This document shows, piece after piece, positions 1 through 11,576 of a stretch of 64,000 nucleotides of DNA. The notes beneath the pieces are model-generated. The model had not been told where the DNA came from and did no database searches. It was given only the letters and a program-made list of their open reading frames with translations. How positions within the stretch are numbered: the stretch's first letter is position 1; every line of letters begins with the position of its first letter. A program made the position numbers and the translations under genes. This DNA is from Saprospiraceae bacterium. GTDB lineage: Bacteria > Bacteroidota > Bacteroidia > Chitinophagales > Saprospiraceae. The stretch covers positions 1 through 64,000 of the forward strand of contig JADKFC010000016.1 of assembly GCA_016717655.1 (NCBI GenBank). The letters run 5' to 3'.

Positions 1-1
1 C

Positions 2-1488
<1,487 letters not shown>

Positions 1489-1501
1489 TCTGTCATTCTT
1501 G

Positions 1502-2298
1502 ATGTATATATTATCAGGACTGAGAGCTCTTTTATTGGGCTTATCGATGATATTCTATATGCTCATTTACAGCTTTCGTCTTCTTTTTATTTCGCATACA
1601 CCGGAGCGTGCTTTTGCCCTTAGAAGATCATGGTTAAAGTATATGGGAAAGCCAATTTTAAATTTGAGGGTGACCGTGGAGGGCAGTAATGTCAATGAAC
1701 CGGCCTTGTACGTCTGCAATCATCGTTCGTTTGCTGATCCTTTGGCCATTCTACCCTATCTCGATGCCTATGTAATAGCAAGGCAGAGGTCGCTTCTTAT
1801 CCTGTAATTAATAAAGGAGCAGAATTAACGGGGGTTTTATACGTAAAAAGAGAAGACAGTCATTCCAGGAATGAAGTACGCAATTTGATGGTCAAGACCA
1901 TACAAAGTGGATACAATGTTCTTGTATTTCCGGAGGGTACGGTTAGTTTCCATAGTTATACCATGCCTTTCAGGGCTGGTAGTTTTAATGAAGCGGCAAA
2001 AGCAGGCATTGCCGTAGTGCCTATGGCTATAGAATTTAGAGACAAAAGAGATTTATGGCTCGTACCGCATTTTATGAGTCAATATTTGGTATCTTATGCC
2101 AAGTGGAAAACGGAGGCAAAAGTAGCTTTCGGTCCCATCTTAAGGGAAAGTGATGGCGAAAAACTAAGAGCAACAGCCGAGGCATGGACCAATGCGAAAA
2201 TGAAGGAAATGCGCAAAGATTGGTCAAATGTAGACTTTACCCAACTGGATCAGAAGACACCTTACCAGCAAGCCTTACAAAAAAAGGTAACAAAGTGA
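1502..2298 (+). CDS. plsC: 1-acyl-sn-glycerol-3-phosphate acyltransferase (PlsC family), frameshifted
   Basis: Probably acylates lysophosphatidic acid to phosphatidic acid at the inner membrane. A hydrophobic N-terminal segment (residues about 2-30) is followed by the HX4D catalytic motif in NHRSFADP (around 1715-1740) and the substrate-binding motif FPEGT (around 1930). The frame breaks at the AA of GCAAGGCAG (1780-1781). One extra A restores VIAKAEVASYPVINKGAELTGVL and joins the HX4D half to the FPEGT half. ATG 1502 is chosen because it follows lysS by 13 bp; a TTG one codon upstream is also possible. The stop overlaps the folC start as TGATG, which suggests translational coupling. Confidence 0.88.
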
Positions 2299-3592
2299 TG
2301 ACTTATCAGGAATGTCTTGATTATATGTTTGCTCATTTGCCCATGTACCATAGGGTTGGTAATGTTGCTTACAAAAAAGACCTTGGTAATATCAGGGCTT
2401 TGTGTGAAAGGTTGGGTAATCCGCAAGATCAATTGAGGTGCATTCACGTAGCTGGTACCAATGGCAAAGGTACTGTAAGCCACTTGTTGGCCTTTGCACT
2501 GCAACAACAAGGTTACAAGACCGGCTTGTACACCTCCCCTCATTATTTGGATTTCAGAGAAAGGATCAAAGTAGACGGACAGTACATAGAAAAATCATTT
2601 GTTAAAAAATTTATTGCCGACCATCAAAATACAATTGAAGAAATACAGCCCTCTTTTTTTGAAATAACAGTAGCAATGGCTTTTGCTTACTTTGTGTGGC
2701 GAAAAACAGATTTTGCCGTCATTGAAGTAGGTTTAGGTGGCAGGTTAGACTCCACCAACATCATCACCCCACTGCTATCCGTGATTACTAATATTTCATT
2801 GGATCACACTGATATGCTGGGTGACACATTGGCGGCAATAGCCGGGGAGAAAGCGGGCATAATAAAAGATAATACCGATGTCCTTATTGGCGAACGACAG
2901 GCAGAAACAGCAGAAGTGTTTGAACGAATAGCACAAGAAAAAAAAGCAGCCTTGGTCTATTCTGATCAGGTGCTTTCGGTTGTACAACAAAATGATGAAG
3001 TACTACGAGTTGATTGGAAAAACGGAGAAAGTAAGGTTTTGCGAACTCAACTGACAGCACCCTACCAGCTGAAAAACATAGCTACAGCCTTTGCAGCTAT
3101 GACTTTGCTTGCAAAAAAGTGGATTTGGACATTGAAAAAGTCAGCCGCCAAATGGATCAGTTTGAGCAAAAGGTGCGCTATATGGGACGTTGGCAGGTAA
3201 TCTCAAGAAGTCCATTGGTAGTGGCCGATAGTGCTCATAACGAAGGGGGATTAAAGTATGTATTTGAGAAAATAAAGAGTCTTCCCCACCGGCAACTCCA
3301 CATTGTAACAGGGATGGTCAATGATAAAAAAACGGAATTGGTAATGCATCTTTACCCCAAAACAGCCAGCTACTACTTTGCCAAGGCCCGAATTCCGAGA
3401 GGTAAGCCTGCCGAATTACTAAAGGAGGAAGCAGCAAAAGAAGGGCTGTTGGGAAAAGCATATACTAGCACCAAAAAAGCACTTGCGGCTGCCCTAAAAA
3501 GGGCAAATAAAGAAGATATCATACTGATTACCGGCAGTATTTTTACTGTGGCTGAAGTGTTACCGGAACCTCCTATTCAGACGAACAACTAG
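2298..3592 (+). CDS. folC: Bifunctional folylpolyglutamate synthase / dihydrofolate synthase, frameshifted
   Basis: Adds glutamate to dihydropteroate and to folates in the cytoplasm. The Mur-ligase-type P-loop is clear (HVAGTNGKGTVSHLLA), followed by SPHYLDFRERIKVDG and GLGGRLDSTNI. The C-terminal domain carries VVADSAHNEGGL. The frame breaks in an A6 run at 3113-3118: one frame ends at a false stop at 3200, and the other continues with VDLDIEKVSRQMDQFEQKV to the real stop at 3592. The start overlaps the preceding stop. The gene converges with the next gene on the other strand, and the two stop codons share the palindrome CTAG (3589-3592). Length (about 430 codons) fits the family. Confidence 0.93.
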
Positions 3593-4596
3593 TATTTAGA
3601 CCTGCTAACTTTGTTGCTTTCCAAGATTTTGATATAATTGGCTCTTTCATAGGCGGATGGATCCTGAATATTGTAATGGTTCATCACCCCCCTAAACGTA
3701 TCCACCGATTGAAATCCCATTTCATTCATCCAAGCTTGCAATTCCAGGTTCATCGTTTTGAGGTAAGAAATACCTTTCTTATAAAGTGCAGAAGCTGTCA
3801 TGGTTACATTTGCTCCGGCTAGCAGGTATTTGATCACTTCTGCAGCACTTTGTACTCCTGTAGAGGCCGCCAGGGAGCATTTTAACTGACCTGAAAGTAA
3901 AGCAATCCAAAGCAAGGGCAATCTGATTTCAGCCGCCTCACTGTAATGCAGATTGTGCATCAGCTTAAGCGAGTAGATATCCATATCAGGCTGATAAAAC
4001 CGATTGAAAAGAGTTAAGCCATTTGCACCTGCAAAAGACAAATCACTCGCAACCTTGCCCATGTTGCTAAAATAAGGATTCAATTTGACGGCGATAGGAA
4101 TATGAACAGCTGATCTAACCCATTCAACGATTTCGATGTATCTTTTTTCTACCTCTACCCCGCTTGTAGTGATATCAGCAGGAATATAAAAAACATTGAT
4201 TTCAATAGCATCGGCACCAGCCTGTTCCATCTGAGAAGCAAAATCTATCCACCCTTCTGGGCTCACGCCATTGAGGCTGGCAATGATTGGAATTTCTACT
4301 TTCTCCTTGGCTTGGCGGATCAATTCGAGGTAGGCAGAAGTTGCTACATGGTAATCATCGAGGTCAGGGAAATAATCATTGGCCTCTGCAAATGTATTAG
4401 AAGTAGCTCTGGCAATGGCATTGTAACGAGCTTCCTCTTGTCTGATTTGCTCTTCAAAAACAGAAAACAAGACCACCGCTCCGGCACCATTGTCTTCCAT
4501 TAGAAGTATGTTGTCCAACTTTTCTGACAAGGTCGAAGCAGAAACAACTATGGGTGATTTCAGCTTAAGTCCGAGGTAGGTTGATTGTAAGTTCAT
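3589..4596 (-). CDS. Dihydroorotate dehydrogenase-like FMN protein
   Basis: A 335-residue FMN TIM-barrel protein of the dihydroorotate dehydrogenase superfamily, like those annotated beside pyruvate:ferredoxin oxidoreductase genes in Bacteroidota. The N-terminus has the family pattern STYLGLKLKSPIVVSASTLSE, and KLNPYFSNM lies mid-protein. It sits 6 bp downstream of nifJ and is the last gene of a three-gene operon. This placement, away from any pyrimidine gene, suggests a redox role rather than being the main PyrD. Its physiological substrate cannot be read from the sequence. The stop codon overlaps that of folC on the other strand. Confidence 0.8.
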   Translation of the reverse strand: MNLQSTYLGLKLKSPIVVSASTLSEKLDNILLMEDNGAGAVVLFSVFEEQIRQEEARYNAIARATSNTFAEANDYFPDLDDYHVATSAYLELIRQAKEKVEIPIIASLNGVSPEGWIDFASQMEQAGADAIEINVFYIPADITTSGVEVEKRYIEIVEWVRSAVHIPIAVKLNPYFSNMGKVASDLSFAGANGLTLFNRFYQPDMDIYSLKLMHNLHYSEAAEIRLPLLWIALLSGQLKCSLAASTGVQSAAEVIKYLLAGANVTMTASALYKKGISYLKTMNLELQAWMNEMGFQSVDTFRGVMNHYNIQDPSAYERANYIKILESNKVSRSKY

Positions 4597-4602
4597 ATAT
4601 AT

Positions 4603-7600
4603 TTAATAAACGGGTTGAAAAGTATCCGCTTTGGCTATGGCCATAGATTCATATGTTTTCCATCTCAGGTCTACAATTTCCTGAGCTAAATCCATGAGCT
4701 TTTCAGCCTCTTCGGCATTTGTTAACGTAAGTACCTTATATCTTAATTCCTGATATGCATAATCTTTGAGTGACATGGTAGGTCTTGGAGAATCGAGTAC
4801 AAAAGGATTTTTACCATTCCTTCTCAGAATCGGATTGTATCTGAGCAGAGGCCAATAGGCACTAGCCACTGCTTTTGATTGCTGTTCAAGGCCCTTGCTC
4901 ATATCAATACCATGAGCAATACAATGAGAGTAAGCGAGGATAAGTGAAGGACCCGGATAAGCTTCTGCCTCTCTCATGGCCAGCAGGGTTTGTTGAGGAT
5001 TGGCACCCATTGCTATTTGGGCTACATATACATTACCATAAGAAATGGCTTGCAATGCGAGGTCTTTTTTACCAACCCTCTTACCTGCTGATGCAAACTT
5101 GGCTGTTGCAGCGGTAGGAGTAGCTTTGGACATTTGACCTCCGGTATTGGAATAAACCTCAGTATCTAAAACCAGTACATTGATATTTTTACCACTGGCG
5201 AGGGCATGATCGAGGCCGCCGGCACCAATGTCATAAGCCCAACCATCACCGCCAATTAGCCATACACTTCTTTTGATCAAATGATCAGAAAGAGAAAGCA
5301 TTTTGCCGGCATCAGGATGTTTTGAAATAGCCAGTAGCTCTTTCAGACGGGCTACCCTTCTTCTTTGTTCTACTATTTCAGATTCTGTATTTTGTGAAGC
5401 TTCTACAATAGAATAGACAAAAGATTCACCTAGGTCACCATTCATGGATTTTAGTAACTCAAAGGCATGATCTCGCTGGACATCTGCGGCAATTCGCATA
5501 CCGAGACCGAATTCAGCATTGTCTTCGAATAATGAATTAGACCAGGCGGGGCCCTGTCCCAGAGCGTTGACAGCCCATGGCGTGGTGGGCAGGTTACCTC
5601 CGTAAATAGAAGAGCAACCTGTAGCATTGGCCACCATTAACCGATCACCAAAGAGCTGCGTTAACAATTTAATATAAGGTGTTTCCCCACAGCCAGCGCA
5701 TGCACCTGAGAATTCAAATAAGGGTTCAAGAAACTGAGCACCATGTACAAGACAAAAATTAACTTCTGATTTTTCGTTCCATGGTATGGCCTCAAAAAAA
5801 GCCATTGATGCCAAAGATTCTGTAAGGTCAACCGGTATTTCCTCAATGTTGATTGCTTTTTTAGACCTATCAGCAGGATCTGTAACCGGACAAACTTCAT
5901 TGCATAAATTGCAGCCAGTGCAGTCTTCCAAATACACTTGCAATGAATACCTGGTTTCAGGAAATCCCTTTGCATTGATGGGGGCTGAATTGAAACCTAC
6001 AGGTGCACCATCCAAAGTTGATTCATGAAAAAACTTAGACCTAATAACAGCGTGGGGGCAAACAAAGCTACAATTGCCACACTGAATACAAATACTTGGA
6101 TTCCATTTGGCCACTTGTTCAGATATTCTTCTTTTCTCCCATTTTGTGGTTCCGGAAGGGTAAGTGCCATCATTGGGCATTACACTGACAGGCAGCGAAT
6201 CACCATTGCCTTCCATCATTTTCCACAAAACATTGGTAACAAAAGAAGGAGCTTTTTTGAGATAATCATTGGTTTTGATAACCGGATCTGATAGGGTCTG
6301 ACCAACCGTACCGACTTCGAATAAATTTTCAAGGGTCATATCGACAGCCTGAAAGTTTTTTTCTATGATGGCTTTACCCTTTTTGTAATACGTTTTTTCA
6401 ATAGATTTTTTAATTTGTGCAATTGCCTCCTCTCGCGGCAAAACACCAGAAATGGCAAAAAAACAAGTTTGCATGATGGTATTTATCCTACCTGCCATTC
6501 CTGTAATTTGAGCAACTTTATTGGCATCAATTACAAAAAAACGCATATTAAGGTCCACAATTTTTTTCTGTATATCAAACGGAAGATTTTCCCAAACTTC
6601 ATCTTTGTCATAAACAGAATTAAGTAAAAAGATGGCTCCTTTGGCTGCGTTGCCCAGCACGTCGACTTTTTCTAAGAAGCCAAATTGGTGGCAGGCAATA
6701 AACCCTGCGGTATGAATCAAGTAAGGAGCCTTGATGGTATTGGGTCCAAAACGGAGATGGGAAACCGTCCTAGCCCCTGATTTTTTTGAATCATAAACAA
6801 AATATCCCTGGGCATAAAGTGAGGTATTTTCACCAATAATTTTGATGCTGTTTTTATTCGCTCCTACTGTACCATCAGCGCCTAAACCGTAAAACATTGC
6901 CTGGGTCCACTGAGGATCATCACAATGCTCATTGGCATTAAAATCCAATGACAAATGTGTTACATCATCAAAGATACCTATGGTAAAAGGATTTTTAGGC
7001 GTAGGTTTTGCCAAATTAGCAAAGACCGCATTGACCATAGCCGGAGTAAACTCTTTGGATGACAGGCCATATCTACCACCAATAATTTTAGGCAAACTTT
7101 CAATGTCACCATTCGAAAATGCTTTCATAAACGCACTTACGATATCAGTATAAAGTGGCTCTCCTGTTGCGCCACATTCTTTGGTTCTATCCAAAACTGC
7201 GATCGAATAGGCAGAAGAAGGTAAAATTTCAAGCAGGTGTTCTGCTGAGAATGGCCTGAATAAGCGCACCAAAACCACACCTACTTTTTCTCCTTTTCTG
7301 TTAAGGTTACTTACTGCTGTCTGTACAGTTTCAAAGCCTGAACCCATAATTACTATTATTCTATCGGGTTCAGCGTGTCCGTAATATTCAAAAGGTTTGT
7401 ACCATCTGCCTGTCAATTCACCAAACTGATCCATGGCCTCTTCAACCAAGCCCGGGCAATTATTATAAAAAGTATTTGAGGCTTCTCTTCCCTGGAAGTA
7501 CACATCCGGGTTTTGAGCTGTACCTCTGATAAAAGGTTTATTAGGATTGAGGGCCCTTTGTCTGTGTGCGATCACCAAATCTTCGTTGATCATCTGAGTG

Positions 7601-8190
7601 ATGACATCATCAGCAATCAGTTCAATTTTATTTACCTCATGGGAAGTTCTGAAACCATCAAAAAAGTGAATAAACGGAAGCCGGGATTTCAATGTTGCGG
7701 CCTGGGCAATCAGGGCCATATCATGGGCTTCTTGCACATTGGTCGAACCTATGATGGCAAATCCGGTTGTTCTGGCAGCCATAATATCTTGGTGGTCTCC
7801 AAAGATGGATAGTGCCTGAGCTGCCAAGGATCTTGCCGCAACATGGATGACTGCAGATGTCAACTCACCCGCAATTTTATACATGTTGGGCAACATAAGC
7901 ATCAATCCCTGAGAGGCGGTAAAAGTAGTTGTTAACGCTCCTGATTGAAGAGAACCATGAACCGTACCTGCTGCCCCACCCTCACTTTGCATTTCAATAA
8001 TTTCCGGAACATTACCCCAAATATTTTTGATGCCTTTTGCCGACCATTCATCAGCAAATTCTGCCATGGTGCTGGAAGGTGTAATTGGATAAATGGCACA
8101 GACTTCATTGACCCTATAGGCAATATAAGCACATGCTTCGTTTCCGTCCAAAGTAGCCACCAAAGGCAAATTATTTTTCAATTCTTTCAT
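4603..8190 (-). CDS. nifJ: Pyruvate:ferredoxin (flavodoxin) oxidoreductase
   Basis: Converts pyruvate and CoA to acetyl-CoA and CO2 with reduction of ferredoxin or flavodoxin. At 1195 residues it is the full single-chain form. Order: N-terminal TPP/pyruvate domain (CAIYPITPSSTMAEFADEW near residues 30-50), transketolase C-like domain, gamma domain (ADGTVGANKNSIKIIG near 445-460), ferredoxin insert with two 4Fe-4S motifs (CIQCGNCSFVCP and CTGCNLCNEVCP), then the TPP-binding domain (GGDGWAYDIGAGGLDH). The extra cluster cysteines of PFOR are present in GACAGCGETPY, NATGCSSIYGGN and AYSHCIAHG. It lies 11 bp after the GltD-like gene and 6 bp before the DHODH-like gene. The frame is intact. Confidence 0.97.
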   Translation of the reverse strand: MKELKNNLPLVATLDGNEACAYIAYRVNEVCAIYPITPSSTMAEFADEWSAKGIKNIWGNVPEIIEMQSEGGAAGTVHGSLQSGALTTTFTASQGLMLMLPNMYKIAGELTSAVIHVAARSLAAQALSIFGDHQDIMAARTTGFAIIGSTNVQEAHDMALIAQAATLKSRLPFIHFFDGFRTSHEVNKIELIADDVITQMINEDLVIAHRQRALNPNKPFIRGTAQNPDVYFQGREASNTFYNNCPGLVEEAMDQFGELTGRWYKPFEYYGHAEPDRIIVIMGSGFETVQTAVSNLNRKGEKVGVVLVRLFRPFSAEHLLEILPSSAYSIAVLDRTKECGATGEPLYTDIVSAFMKAFSNGDIESLPKIIGGRYGLSSKEFTPAMVNAVFANLAKPTPKNPFTIGIFDDVTHLSLDFNANEHCDDPQWTQAMFYGLGADGTVGANKNSIKIIGENTSLYAQGYFVYDSKKSGARTVSHLRFGPNTIKAPYLIHTAGFIACHQFGFLEKVDVLGNAAKGAIFLLNSVYDKDEVWENLPFDIQKKIVDLNMRFFVIDANKVAQITGMAGRINTIMQTCFFAISGVLPREEAIAQIKKSIEKTYYKKGKAIIEKNFQAVDMTLENLFEVGTVGQTLSDPVIKTNDYLKKAPSFVTNVLWKMMEGNGDSLPVSVMPNDGTYPSGTTKWEKRRISEQVAKWNPSICIQCGNCSFVCPHAVIRSKFFHESTLDGAPVGFNSAPINAKGFPETRYSLQVYLEDCTGCNLCNEVCPVTDPADRSKKAINIEEIPVDLTESLASMAFFEAIPWNEKSEVNFCLVHGAQFLEPLFEFSGACAGCGETPYIKLLTQLFGDRLMVANATGCSSIYGGNLPTTPWAVNALGQGPAWSNSLFEDNAEFGLGMRIAADVQRDHAFELLKSMNGDLGESFVYSIVEASQNTESEIVEQRRRVARLKELLAISKHPDAGKMLSLSDHLIKRSVWLIGGDGWAYDIGAGGLDHALASGKNINVLVLDTEVYSNTGGQMSKATPTAATAKFASAGKRVGKKDLALQAISYGNVYVAQIAMGANPQQTLLAMREAEAYPGPSLILAYSHCIAHGIDMSKGLEQQSKAVASAYWPLLRYNPILRRNGKNPFVLDSPRPTMSLKDYAYQELRYKVLTLTNAEEAEKLMDLAQEIVDLRWKTYESMAIAKADTFQPVY

Positions 8191-8201
8191 CTTGACTTTT
8201 C

Positions 8202-9851
8202 TTATAAAAATTCGAAATTCATATCAATGGCATGGCAAGGACATTGCTCTACACAAACCGCACATCCTGTGCATTTGAGGTAGTCTATCTTATACCGATT
8301 TCCTTTTCCCAGTTTGATAATGGCACCTTCCGGACAAGCACCAAAGCAGCCATCGCATTCAAAACAATTGCCACATGAATAACAACGACTGGCTTCATAT
8401 CCAGCTTGGTTTTCTGTAAATCCACCTACAATTTCACTGAAATTATCTTTTTTAATTTCCGGCAATATTTTGGGCTGGTGATGGGCCGGGGCAAAGGTTT
8501 TGAGCCAAACATGGAGCTTATCAAAATGCACCACCTCATTTTTGGGTGAAGGATGGTATGGCATATTGGAAAGGAAGCCATCGATAAATTTAGCTGCTTT
8601 TTTTCCATGACCAACTGCAATGGTTACGCTTCTTTCACCGGGCACCATATCACCACCTGCGAATACACCTTTACAGCCTGTCATCATATAAGGATCTACG
8701 ATTACTGTACCATCAGATTTAAACTCTATGCCCGGTAATGAAGAAAGGAAGCTGGTATCTGTGTCTTGTCCCAGGGCCAGGATGAGGTCATCTGCCTCAA
8801 TGGTTTCTACCTCTCCAGTTGGTACAGGGACTCCATCTTTTAACTCCATAATTTCTACAGTAAGCAATCGATTTTCAAAGCCCTTGATGGTCCTTAGCCA
8901 GTGGATTTTGACACCTTCTCCTAAAGCCTCATCGGCTTCAAAATCATGGGCCGGCATATGAGACCTGTCTCTTCGGTATATGATCATAGCATCATCTACA
9001 CCCAATCTTTTGGCTACCCTTGCCGCATCCATGGCCGTATTACCTCCACCATAAACCGCCACTTTTCTACCCAGTTTTGGAGCAGAGCCCAACTCGACAT
9101 CTCTCAAAAGAGAAACAGCATCAAATATCTGACCCGCATCCCGTGCCGGAATATCTACTTTTTTACCAATGTGCGCACCAACAGCTATAAAAACAGCATC
9201 ATAATTACCTTTTTTTCGTTCCAACTCAACATCTTCAATTTTATGATTGAGTACAATGTTGACACCAAAGTCACGAATCCTATCTATTTCTGCCATTAGC
9301 ACGGTTCTCGGCAAGCGATATGAAGGGATGCCAAAGTGCATCATTCCTCCGGGGAGGGGACCAGCTTCAAAAACATCAACTGTATGGCCTTTTTTTCTTA
9401 GGTGATAAGCTGCTGAAAGGCCACTTGGACCTGCACCAATAACCATCACTCTTTTGCCAGACTCATGTACAACTTTGGGAAATGCCCAATCATTTTCAAG
9501 TGCCATGTCACCTAAAAACCTTTCTATGGCATGAATACTAACCGCACTGTCTGCTTCTTTACGATTGCAGGAACTTTCACATGGATGATAACAAACCCTG
9601 CCGTGGATGGCTGGCATAGGGTTTTCTTCAGTGAGTTTTTCCCATGCTTTTTGATAATTTTTCTCTGTTACATATGAAAGCCAAGCCTGGATGTTTTCTC
9701 CTGCAGGGCAAGCATTATTACAAGGAGGCAAATAATCTGCATACATAGCTTTTTTCCTGGGAACAGGACCTGTTCCTTCACTGTGCAAGTTTAAGTCGGG
9801 GATTTGAGTTACATCCAAATGGCCATGCTTCATATCGAATTGCTTTTTCAA
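8202..9851 (-). CDS. GltD-like NAD(P)/FAD oxidoreductase with ferredoxin-type Fe-S domains
   Basis: A 549-residue flavoprotein of the glutamate-synthase small-chain family (COG0493). The N-terminal Fe-S domain has CNNACPAGENIQAWL and CYHPCESSCNR. The FAD fold follows (VMVIGAGPSGLSAAYHLRK), then an NAD(P)-binding fold (VAVYGGGNTAMDAARVAKR) and GVFAGGDMVPGERSV. The C-terminus adds cysteine motifs CYSCGNCFECDGCFGACP and CTGCAVCVEQCPCHAID, i.e. a ferredoxin-like module. No glutamate synthase large subunit is nearby and nifJ follows by 11 bp. The likely job is electron transfer between NAD(P)H and the ferredoxin or clusters of PFOR; this is inference from context. First gene of the operon. Confidence 0.88.
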   Translation of the reverse strand: MKKQFDMKHGHLDVTQIPDLNLHSEGTGPVPRKKAMYADYLPPCNNACPAGENIQAWLSYVTEKNYQKAWEKLTEENPMPAIHGRVCYHPCESSCNRKEADSAVSIHAIERFLGDMALENDWAFPKVVHESGKRVMVIGAGPSGLSAAYHLRKKGHTVDVFEAGPLPGGMMHFGIPSYRLPRTVLMAEIDRIRDFGVNIVLNHKIEDVELERKKGNYDAVFIAVGAHIGKKVDIPARDAGQIFDAVSLLRDVELGSAPKLGRKVAVYGGGNTAMDAARVAKRLGVDDAMIIYRRDRSHMPAHDFEADEALGEGVKIHWLRTIKGFENRLLTVEIMELKDGVPVPTGEVETIEADDLILALGQDTDTSFLSSLPGIEFKSDGTVIVDPYMMTGCKGVFAGGDMVPGERSVTIAVGHGKKAAKFIDGFLSNMPYHPSPKNEVVHFDKLHVWLKTFAPAHHQPKILPEIKKDNFSEIVGGFTENQAGYEASRCYSCGNCFECDGCFGACPEGAIIKLGKGNRYKIDYLKCTGCAVCVEQCPCHAIDMNFEFL

Positions 9852-10156
9852 TTTTGTAAAAAGCCAATGGCAGGCATCAAATTTTAATCGAGAAAAAACC
9901 TTATCAACATAGCTTAAAAGTTGAGTATTGCTATTTCTACATTAGTACCATCCACGTTTGTATAATAAACTAGTGTATTGTGAATTAAAACTTAATCTGC
10001 AAAAGGCTCATCAATTGTAGTTGTAAAATTCAACAAAGAATCAGGCCAACTTTATGAGGTGGGTCAACGTGTTTTATGATAGAAGTCACAGTGCTCTGTC
10101 CGCATTGGCAAAGCAACAAATTGAATATCAATTCATTAAAACAATAAATCGACTCG
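9852..10156. other. Intergenic region between the redox operon and the RsmF-type gene
   Basis: About 305 bp without a convincing gene. The right end must hold the promoter of the redox operon, although I find no perfect TAnnTTTG element reading leftward. On + there is a 36-codon open frame (10054-10164, beginning MRWVNVFYDRSHSALSALAK) that overlaps the 3' end of the methylase gene on the other strand. It has no clear ribosome binding site and I recognise nothing in it. A short inverted repeat ATTGAatATCAAT-like element lies near 10120. Confidence 0.4.
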
Positions 10157-11551
10157 CTATTTAATTCCGATGTCCATTTGAATGCGCAAATGTCCGGGCA
10201 GATAATTGTTAATTCGATTGCCCAGATTTTTGATCCAACCCAATCCCAGGTTTTGATAGGTTACAACCATCCATGAATTTTGTGGATGATTGACCTGCGA
10301 CAAAGTTTTGTTTAAATACCTCAGAGCATCCTCTTTCGAGAGTTCAACTCTTGGTGATTTTAATAGTGGAAGATGGGTCAGCGCTGCACTGTGTTCCGGG
10401 GTAAATACTGTTTTGTTGAGCTTCCCCAATTTTATACCCGCATATTTTACGTGAAACAATTTTAAGTATAAAGGAAGAAAAGGAGACAATGAAGCAGGAA
10501 AGTAATACACATCACCATTTTCATGAATTTGCACTTCAGGCAAATAATCAGGATTGATCCATGTATCCAGAATAGATTTTTCAGTTTTGTTTATGGTTCG
10601 CAATTTATGGGCTTTGCCTTGTTTGAAGGTGGCATCATTGTTTCCCATGGGTTTTCGAAGTACTGAGAAAAAATAACCTTCACCTCTGGTAAATCCAGGC
10701 ATGCATTGATAACCCTTCGCATTTTTTCTGCTTAATTCAAGAATATTCCAGTCAGATTGCAATTGCACTTCGACTGTGTTTAAATTGTATTTAGCCATAA
10801 AATCAGAAACATTGTTCATATTTTCATTCTGGTTAAAAGTACATGTGGAATAGATGAGATACCCACCCTCTTTCAAAGCCGGAAGGATATCATCAATTAT
10901 TCTTTGTTGTCGGCCGGAACAAAGAGCAACATTGTCGGGTGACCATTCTTCAATGGCACTTTTATCTTTGCGGAACATTCCCTCTCCAGAGCAAGGTGCA
11001 TCTACCAGAATTAGATCAAAGTGATTTTCAAGTTGTGTAAAGTCCATAGGGTCATTGTTGGTGACGCAACAATTGGCATAGCCCCATTTCACCAAATTAT
11101 CAACCAGAACAGCCGACCTTGACTTAATAACCTCATTGGCCACCAGATGTCCTTTACCATCTAAAAAATCTAACAATAGCGTAGATTTACCTCCAGGGGC
11201 TGCACAAAGGTCCAGCACTGTCGGGCTATCCGGCAGTTGTAGCTGGGAGAAAACATTATAGAGTACCATGGATGATGCTTCCTGCACATAATAGCCTCCG
11301 GCCTGGAATACAGGATCAAGGGTAAAAACAGGTCTTTCATCCAAATACCGCCCATAAGGACACCAGCCTACGGGATCCGATGAATAATAAGATGTAGCCG
11401 TTTTGTGTGGATTCAATCTGATACTAAGAGAAGGCGGATCATTTTGAATGGAGTCCAGCAGTTTTTCGGCTTGAACAGGCAAGGCATCCTTTACCAATGC
11501 GACAAATTCATCTGGTAAAACTGAATTTTTATTTTGGTCAATATTATTCAT
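10157..11551 (-). CDS. rsmF: RsmB/NOP2-Sun family RNA cytosine-C5 methyltransferase (RsmF-like)
   Basis: Methylates a cytosine of rRNA (or possibly tRNA) using S-adenosylmethionine. The SAM-binding motif is VLDLCAAPGGKSTLLL. The two catalytic cysteines of the family are visible in DAPCSGEGMFRKD and YSTCTFNQNEN. The C-terminal 120 residues look like the RsmF-specific domain plus a PUA-like end (GIKLGKLNKTVFTPEHSAAL). The frame extends upstream to 11629, but that would overlap the divergent ridA gene and add MYGPTGAGAFG, which is not part of the family. I choose the ATG at 11551 (MNNIDQNK). A perfect -7 element on this strand sits only 5 bp upstream. Confidence 0.92.
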   Translation of the reverse strand: MNNIDQNKNSVLPDEFVALVKDALPVQAEKLLDSIQNDPPSLSIRLNPHKTATSYYSSDPVGWCPYGRYLDERPVFTLDPVFQAGGYYVQEASSMVLYNVFSQLQLPDSPTVLDLCAAPGGKSTLLLDFLDGKGHLVANEVIKSRSAVLVDNLVKWGYANCCVTNNDPMDFTQLENHFDLILVDAPCSGEGMFRKDKSAIEEWSPDNVALCSGRQQRIIDDILPALKEGGYLIYSTCTFNQNENMNNVSDFMAKYNLNTVEVQLQSDWNILELSRKNAKGYQCMPGFTRGEGYFFSVLRKPMGNNDATFKQGKAHKLRTINKTEKSILDTWINPDYLPEVQIHENGDVYYFPASLSPFLPLYLKLFHVKYAGIKLGKLNKTVFTPEHSAALTHLPLLKSPRVELSKEDALRYLNKTLSQVNHPQNSWMVVTYQNLGLGWIKNLGNRINNYLPGHLRIQMDIGIK

Positions 11552-11564
11552 CTTTGCAAAGTTA
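11549..11564. promoter_or_regulatory. Compact divergent promoter with palindrome CTTTGCAAAG
   Basis: The 25-bp space between the rsmF-like gene and ridA contains the perfect palindrome CTTTGCAAAG (11552-11561). Read leftward, TAACTTTG (11564 to 11557) matches the Bacteroidota -7 consensus TAnnTTTG exactly. Read rightward, CATCTTTG (11549-11556) matches 7 of 8 positions. Neither direction shows a convincing -33 TTG at normal spacing. The leftward start point would fall on or next to the rsmF ATG, so that transcript would be leaderless or nearly so. Confidence 0.5.
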
Positions 11565-11576
11565 ATATATCTAAAC

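Noticed and set aside
10054..10164. 36-codon open frame on plus
   Set aside because: No ribosome binding site, overlaps the methylase 3' end, and no recognisable sequence.
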